From Microbispora oryzae (GTDB lineage Bacteria > Actinomycetota > Actinomycetes > Streptosporangiales > Streptosporangiaceae): DNA of 64,000 nt. The first letter of the stretch is position 1. Every line of letters begins with the position of its first letter. The notes beneath the pieces were generated by a model. The model was not told the origin of the DNA. It did no database searches and saw only the letters and a list, made by a program, of their open reading frames with translations. A program made the position numbers and the translations under genes. Shown one piece after another: positions 59,732 to 64,000 of the stretch. The stretch spans positions 1-64,000 of the forward strand of contig NZ_JAFCNB010000015.1 in the NCBI RefSeq assembly GCF_017896165.1, written 5' to 3'.

Positions 59732-59791
59732 CAGCCATCCCTACAGCGATCGGTACAGCTATCCGCACAGGTATCCGCACAGCCATCCGTA
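59732..59791. repeat. 12-bp tandem repeat, five copies
   Basis: Five consecutive 12-bp units with consensus CAGCNATCCGTA/CA (for example cagctatccgca and cagccatccgta) in the 441-bp gap between the hydrolase and the next secreted-protein gene. On the minus strand a short frame (59731-59919, GTG start, 62 codons) reads across it and ends CFTDGCADTCADSCTDRC, but it lacks a clear ribosome site. The rest of the gap shows no other gene; its far end must hold the promoter for 59943. Confidence 0.75.
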
Positions 59792-59942
59792 AAGCAGGGA
59801 ATCGGGGGCGGGCCCGCCCGGCCCGCCCCCGCGAGCGCCTCGACCTGGGCGCCAAGCGAACCTTCAGACCCCGCCAAGACGCTCTCCTTACTGTCACGGG
59901 CGTAAGCAGAACCGTTCACCGGTCCCAGAGGGAGAAACAGTC

Positions 59943-60587
59943 ATGCACGCATCGCGCCTGGCGACGGCCACCGTCGTCGCGTTCACCGGGTTCGCCGCGC
60001 TCGCCGGGCTCACGACGTCCGCCCAGGCGGCGCACGCCGCCACCGACCCCGGAGAGGTCACCGTCGTGCTGTCGAACGGCCGGACCCTGTGGCCGCAGGG
60101 CGTGGGATACGTCCTGCAGAAGTGCCCGTCGACGCAGCCCTACGTGGTCCGCGCCGGCGTGTCGTCCACCGCGGCCGTGGCATCCGATCAGAAGTTCCAG
60201 CGGTACGACCACATCTACACGTCGGACGACGGCCGGTCGGTGCGGGTCGACTTCCGCAACACGCAGACCTACCAGGAGGCGGCGGCGATGAAGCGCGACG
60301 TGACCGTGAGCGTCACGCTGACGGTCACCTGCTCGAACGTCGACCACGGGAAGCCCACCGGCTACGACTTCTCCGTGGCGTCGATGGTGCCGCCCGGCGG
60401 GAGCGAGAACGTCACCGCGCAGTGCCCGGCCGACAACTACTCGCTGGTGCTCAACTCGGCCGAGCGTCACTCCGACGGCCTGACAGTGACCGGCCACCAC
60501 GAGGGCCTGCACGGGGACACGTACTCGTACCGCAACGACGACCCGTTGATCATGGGCTCGGCCACGGTCACCGTCACCTGCGGGTAG
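59943..60587 (+). CDS. Secreted protein of unknown function
   Basis: 214 residues. Signal peptide (ATVVAFTGFAALAGLTTSAQ, cleavage near AQAAHA). The mature part is beta-rich with paired cysteines (LQKCPSTQP, LTVTCSN, TAQCPADN, TVTCG), probably disulfide-bonded. No family recognised. ATG at 59943 after agagggagaaac. Converges with the TetR gene at 60617. Confidence 0.75.
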   Translation: MHASRLATATVVAFTGFAALAGLTTSAQAAHAATDPGEVTVVLSNGRTLWPQGVGYVLQKCPSTQPYVVRAGVSSTAAVASDQKFQRYDHIYTSDDGRSVRVDFRNTQTYQEAAAMKRDVTVSVTLTVTCSNVDHGKPTGYDFSVASMVPPGGSENVTAQCPADNYSLVLNSAERHSDGLTVTGHHEGLHGDTYSYRNDDPLIMGSATVTVTCG

Positions 60588-60616
60588 CGAGACCGGCCCG
60601 CGGTGGTGATCGAGGT

Positions 60617-61291
60617 TCAGCCCTGGGATGCCTCGCGGGGAGTGGCCGCGACGGCGGGCCACAGCACGGCGACGACCCGCTCCGGGATCTCCTCCTTGGG
60701 CTCACCGGCGTAGAAGGCGGCGAAGTAGCTGCCGAAGCACATCATCGCGATCACGCGGGTGTCGACGCCGGCGTCGACCGCGCCACGGTCCCGCAGCCGG
60801 CCAAGCACCTCCTCGATGAGGGCGATGCGGGGCTCGACGGCGTGCTCGCGCAGGATCCCGAGGAGCTCCGGGGCGCGGATCGCCTCGCCGGCGAAGTTGC
60901 CCATCAGCACCATGGCGTCGGGATTGAAGTAGGCGGGGTCGAGCCGGCGGACGGCCTCGACGAGCGCCTCACGCGGTTCGAGCCCGGAGAGGTCGACCGT
61001 GTACATGTCGCGCTGCTTGCGGAACCCGTAGTCGAGAGCGGCGACGACCAGGTCGAACTTGTTGTTCCACCGGCGATAGAGGGTGGGCCGGGTCACGTTG
61101 GCGTCGGAGGCGATGTCGCCGATCGTCATCCGGGAGTAGCCGTCGCGGATCAGCCGCTCACGGGCGGCGAGGATGATGGCCTCGTCGATGGCCACGTCAC
61201 GGGGGCGGCCCCCGGGGCGCGGGCCGCCGGCCTCCCCTGTGGCATTGTCGCCGCCACGCCGTTCACCCTGTGACTGTCGCGCCCGAGCCAT
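60617..61291 (-). CDS. TetR-family regulator
   Basis: 224 residues. Helix-turn-helix MTIGDIASDANVTRPTLYRR (~55-74) after a basic leader, then an alpha-helical ligand domain (TetR_C type, MCFGSYFAAFYAG). Divergent from the frnE-cupin pair; two TTACAG-N7-TGTAA sites at 61331-61349 and 61395-61413 between them are its likely operators. Ligand unknown. Confidence 0.9.
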   Translation of the reverse strand: MARARQSQGERRGGDNATGEAGGPRPGGRPRDVAIDEAIILAARERLIRDGYSRMTIGDIASDANVTRPTLYRRWNNKFDLVVAALDYGFRKQRDMYTVDLSGLEPREALVEAVRRLDPAYFNPDAMVLMGNFAGEAIRAPELLGILREHAVEPRIALIEEVLGRLRDRGAVDAGVDTRVIAMMCFGSYFAAFYAGEPKEEIPERVVAVLWPAVAATPREASQG

Positions 61292-61330
61292 GGATCACCT
61301 CGCCGACGACCAATGGACGACATAGTCCTA

Positions 61331-61349
61331 TTACAGCGAGGAACTGTAA
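61331..61349. promoter_or_regulatory. TetR operator candidate 1 (TTACAG-N7-CTGTAA)
   Basis: Perfect 6-base inverted repeat with a 7-base spacer, 40 bp before the TetR start. Same geometry as the second site 64 bp away. Confidence 0.65.
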
Positions 61350-61394
61350 CACAGGAGGGCGACCTGGCCGTTTGGATGAGAGGGAGCAATTACG

Positions 61395-61413
61395 TTACAG
61401 TTGCTTGTTGTAA
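61395..61413. promoter_or_regulatory. TetR operator candidate 2 (TTACAG-N7-TTGTAA)
   Basis: Same architecture as site 1 with one changed base. It is also part of a longer inverted repeat (61388-61400 with 61408-61420, ATTACGTTACA / TGTAACGTAACT). It lies 27 bp before the frnE start. Confidence 0.65.
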
Positions 61414-61439
61414 CGTAACTACCCCGGAAGGACTCCCGG

Positions 61440-62123
61440 ATGAACGCCGGCGGCGCGATCCCGGTCCCGGGCGACCGGCCGTCCTCCATACCGGCTTCCT
61501 CGGTCCCGCACTGGTTCGATGTCATCTGCCCGTTCTGTTACGTGGCACAGCAGCGGAACGACGTCCTCGAAGCACGCGGCCTGAACATCATCCGCCTGCC
61601 GTTCCAGGTCCACCCGGAGATCCCGCCCGGCGGTGTCGACGCGGGGCCGCGGGCCGGGCCGATGTACGCGGCACTCGAGCGCGAGGCCGCCCGCGCCGGC
61701 CTGCCGTTGAACTGGCCGGCTCGGCTGCCCGACACCGGGACGGCGCTGGCCGCCGCGGAATGGGTCCGCCTCCACCGGCCGGACGTGTCGGACGCCTTCA
61801 TCGGGGAACTGTTCACCGCGCACTTCGTGCTCGGCGAGGACCTCGGCGACCGGGCGGTGATCGAACGGCACGCGGGCGCGCTGGGTGTCGATCTCGACGC
61901 CCTCCGGGCCGCGCTGGCGTCCGGCGTCGCGTCGGCGTCCCTCGCCGGCGTCCGGTCGCTGGGCGCGAGGCTCGGCGTGCGGGTGACGCCGAGCTGGCTG
62001 ATCGCGGGCGAGCTGATCTCGGGTCTTCTCCCCGTATGGGAGTTCGAGCGCCTCGCGGAGAAGGCGTCCGCGCACCGGCACGACGATCGGCGCCGGGCCG
62101 ATGCGAAGGAGGGCGAAATCTGA
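61440..62123 (+). CDS. DsbA-family oxidoreductase (FrnE-like)
   Basis: 227 residues. Thioredoxin fold with active-site CPFC in VPHWFDVICPFCYVAQQRND, the helical insert, and the cis-Pro region GVRVTPSWLIAGELISGLLP. FrnE-type proteins are cytoplasmic dithiol isomerases or antibiotic/aromatic-pathway enzymes. ATG at 61440 with ggaagga. Overlaps the cupin gene (TGATG). Likely controlled by the divergent TetR. Confidence 0.88.
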   Translation: MNAGGAIPVPGDRPSSIPASSVPHWFDVICPFCYVAQQRNDVLEARGLNIIRLPFQVHPEIPPGGVDAGPRAGPMYAALEREAARAGLPLNWPARLPDTGTALAAAEWVRLHRPDVSDAFIGELFTAHFVLGEDLGDRAVIERHAGALGVDLDALRAALASGVASASLAGVRSLGARLGVRVTPSWLIAGELISGLLPVWEFERLAEKASAHRHDDRRRADAKEGEI

Positions 62124-62677
62124 TGGAGAACACGGGCGCGCCGGCGGTGCGGGTGGTCCCGCCCGGCGGCGGGGACTCGGTCGCCATGCGCGGTTTCGGC
62201 GCGGTCTTCAAGCTCCACAGCCGCGACAACGACGGCCGGGTGGCCATCCTGGAACACCCGTTCGCGGTGGGCACGATCACCGCGCCGCACCTTCACACCC
62301 GCGAGGACGAGCACTCCATCGTGCTCGAAGGCGAGATCGGGTTCCGGTCCGACGCCGACGAGGTCGTCCTGGGGCCCGGCGGCTACATCACCAAGCCGCG
62401 CGGGCAGATGCACGCGATGTGGAACGCGGGGACGACGCCCGGCCGCATCATCGAGGTCATCACGCCCGGCGGCTTCGAGAACTACTTCAGGGAGCTGAGC
62501 GAACTGCTCACCTCCGTCGAACCCCCGGCCGGCCTGAGCCTCGGTGAGACGGCCGAGTTCGCCGAGCTCGCCGCGAGATACGGCCTGACCTACGGCGTCC
62601 CCGGCTGGTTCGGCGACGTCGTGGAGCGTTACGGGCTGACGCCGCCGCCCCACCTGCGCGCCGGGCGGGCGGACTGA
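62123..62677 (+). CDS. Cupin-domain protein
   Basis: 184 residues, cytoplasmic. Cupin motif with HLHTREDEHSIVLEGEIGFR and the second motif GGYITKPRGQMHAMWNAG, with likely metal-binding His/Glu. Resembles quercetinase-like or gentisate-related single-domain cupins. Coupled to frnE by TGATG; the two may act in one TetR-regulated detoxification step. Exact reaction unknown. Confidence 0.88.
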   Translation: MENTGAPAVRVVPPGGGDSVAMRGFGAVFKLHSRDNDGRVAILEHPFAVGTITAPHLHTREDEHSIVLEGEIGFRSDADEVVLGPGGYITKPRGQMHAMWNAGTTPGRIIEVITPGGFENYFRELSELLTSVEPPAGLSLGETAEFAELAARYGLTYGVPGWFGDVVERYGLTPPPHLRAGRAD

Positions 62678-62701
62678 GAGGGCGTCACCGGCAGACGTCC
62701 G

Positions 62702-63211
62702 TCACGAGGAGCCGTCCATCACGAGGAACTGCCTGCCATCGATGAGCTCCCGCACCGCGTCGAGGTGTCCCGCGTGCGTCGCCGTCTCGACCAGCACGTG
62801 GACGATGGCGTCGCGGAGCGTGCCCGGCGGGGAGTCGTCGCGGTGCCCGGGCCACCAGCGCGGCCCCTGGCCGGGGTCGGCGGAGCCGATCAGCGCGTCG
62901 GCCCGCGCCGTCTCCGCGCGGTACAGGTCGAACACCTCGGCCACCGGCCGTTCGCCGGCCACCTGCCAGGCGTCCCCCGGGACGTCGAACGAGGCGATGG
63001 CGTCGGGCTCGGCGCCGAAGACCGCCCCGAACCAGAAGCGCTCGACGTCGACGGCGAGATGGTGGACGAGGCCGACCGGGGTCCAGGCCGAGGGCAGGAC
63101 CGGGCGCCGGAGCGCCGCGTCGTCCAGGCCGTCGAGGATGCCGAGGACGTGCCCCCGTTTCCAGTTCAGGTAGCCCAGCAGGGACCGGACGTCGGCCGGT
63201 GTCGGACTCAT
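62702..63211 (-). CDS. DinB-superfamily (DUF664-like) protein
   Basis: 169 residues. Four-helix fold with metal-binding His residues in VHHLAVDVERFWFG and ETATHAGHLDAVRELIDG. DinB-like proteins in actinomycetes include mycothiol-dependent enzymes. Start ATG at 63211. Function otherwise unknown. Confidence 0.87.
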   Translation of the reverse strand: MSPTPADVRSLLGYLNWKRGHVLGILDGLDDAALRRPVLPSAWTPVGLVHHLAVDVERFWFGAVFGAEPDAIASFDVPGDAWQVAGERPVAEVFDLYRAETARADALIGSADPGQGPRWWPGHRDDSPPGTLRDAIVHVLVETATHAGHLDAVRELIDGRQFLVMDGSS

Positions 63212-63293
63212 TCGCGATCTCCCAGATGTGGCCTACGGGTCAGTGCAGCCTGCCACACCCGGCTCAGGGCCCGTGCCGGCGAAGCCCCCCATC

Positions 63294-64000
63294 TCAGGGG
63301 CCCGGGTCCTCGGCCCCGAGGCTCCGCGCGACGGCGGCCGCCTGGATCCTGCTGCTCACACCCAGCTTGCGGAGGATGTTGGAGACGTGGACGCCCGCCG
63401 TCCCCGTGCTGATGTGCAACTCCAGCGCGATCTCCCGGTTCGTCATGCCCTGGCTCACCAGGCGGAGGACGGCGAGTTCCCGCGTGGTCAGACCGAGGTC
63501 ATCGAACGGTCGCGGCGGAAGGTCGGCGCCGACCGGGAGGGTGGCCGCCGCGGCCAGCCCGTCGAGTGTCATGCGCCTCATCCGCTCTCCTCCTTCCCAG
63601 GCGACGGCGAACCCGCCCGGCCCCAGCTCCGTACGCAGCCTCTCGACGCACGCGTCGAGAGCGGGACGCTCGGCGGGCGGGACCGGGACGCCCAGCTCCC
63701 GGCGGAGCACGTCGGACGCCGCGAGCAGCGCGACGGCTCGCGCGGGGTCGGCGGGGGCGACGACGATCTCGGCGATCGACTCGACCACGCTGGCCACGCG
63801 CCAGCGGTCGCCCAGCGCCACATGGGTCATCAGGCTCTCGCGCAGCATCTCCGCCGCGGCCGCGCGGTCCTCACCCTCGACGGCCAGGGCCAGCTCGTGC
63901 AGCGCCCACGCCACACCCTCCCGGTAGCCGATCTTCCGGGAGATGTCGAGGCTTCGGCGCAGGATCGCGGCCGAGTGCCCGTCTTCACCGGTCAGCCGGA
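63294..64000 (-). CDS. LuxR-family regulator, 3' part (runs off window)
   Basis: At least 235 residues visible on the minus strand. The C-terminal LuxR helix-turn-helix is complete (LGLTTRELAVLRLVSQGMTN, REIALELHISTGTAGVHVSN, ILRKLGVSSRIQAAA). Upstream are helical, TPR-like segments continuing to the window edge (HSAAILRRSLDISRKIGYRE, GVAWALHELALAVEG). This is the end of a large ATP-binding LAL-type regulator; the N-terminus and ATPase lie beyond position 64000. Confidence 0.9.
   Translation of the reverse strand, partial: RLTGEDGHSAAILRRSLDISRKIGYREGVAWALHELALAVEGEDRAAAAEMLRESLMTHVALGDRWRVASVVESIAEIVVAPADPARAVALLAASDVLRRELGVPVPPAERPALDACVERLRTELGPGGFAVAWEGGERMRRMTLDGLAAAATLPVGADLPPRPFDDLGLTTRELAVLRLVSQGMTNREIALELHISTGTAGVHVSNILRKLGVSSRIQAAAVARSLGAEDPGP

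Noticed and set aside
59731-59919. Cys-rich small peptide as a confident RiPP precursor
   Set aside because: No ribosome site, no modifying enzyme nearby, and the Cys pattern follows directly from the 12-bp DNA repeat.

Overview
The window is about 70% G+C or more, with GTG starts, many 4-base start/stop overlaps (GTGA, ATGA, TGATG) and gene families such as MmyB-type XRE regulators, DUF427, DUF190/CrcB pairs, Tat-exported glycosidases and LacI-type sugar regulators. This points to a filamentous high-G+C actinomycete. A Streptosporangiaceae-like host is my guess from style, not something the sequence proves. I see no tRNA, rRNA, insertion sequence, integrase or CRISPR array.

Layout. 1-265: the 5' part of a GH1 beta-glucosidase gene on the minus strand that looks frameshifted, with a LacI-type operator upstream. 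1072-7459: a five-gene chaperone operon (dnaK, grpE, zinc-finger-less dnaJ, cbpM-like modulator, clpB). 7489-12454: a hydrolase, two related secreted proteins sharing a conserved upstream element, a FAS1 lipoprotein, a HicB-like orphan, an XRE regulator and a DUF427 protein. 12541-17400: a MarR-controlled ABC exporter, an ACT-domain membrane protein and pgi. 17513-20422: DHA2 exporter, dienelactone hydrolase and a small partner, closed by a strong stem-loop. 20461-28658: oxidoreductases, an SGNH esterase with paired xylan-type operators, a Tat-exported amine oxidase, a CE7 acetyl esterase and a LacI regulator with two operator-like palindromes.

28706-36605 is the most unusual block. It holds an asparagine-synthetase homologue that has lost its glutaminase site, a small helical protein, and a translationally coupled minus-strand operon of ATP-grasp ligase, large STAND NTPase and LamG-fold protein. 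The small protein's C-terminus and the NTPase's N-terminus carry the same 18-residue glycine-rich motif, which suggests they belong to one system, possibly a conflict/defence or regulated-ligase system.

36815-41880: a molybdenum hydroxylase (large, FAD and 2Fe-2S subunits) followed by a crcB-DUF190-crcB fluoride cassette. 41894-48927: a bxl-type xylo-oligosaccharide locus, with GH3 enzyme and LacI repressor divergent from an ABC importer. 48949-53806: a two-component system whose kinase gene has lost part of its ATPase domain, a NUDIX hydrolase, and a membrane-bound NACHT ATPase. 54139-60587: a secreted multidomain GH95 fucosidase and other exported proteins, with a 12-bp tandem repeat. 60617-64000: a TetR-regulated frnE-cupin pair with two matching operators, a DinB-like protein and the 3' end of a large LuxR regulator that runs off the window.

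Functionally the window combines plant-polymer and sugar use (GH1, GH3, GH95, CE7, SGNH, LacI regulators, ABC importer, pgi) with stress proteostasis and two NTPase genes of the kind found in prokaryotic immune or signalling systems.
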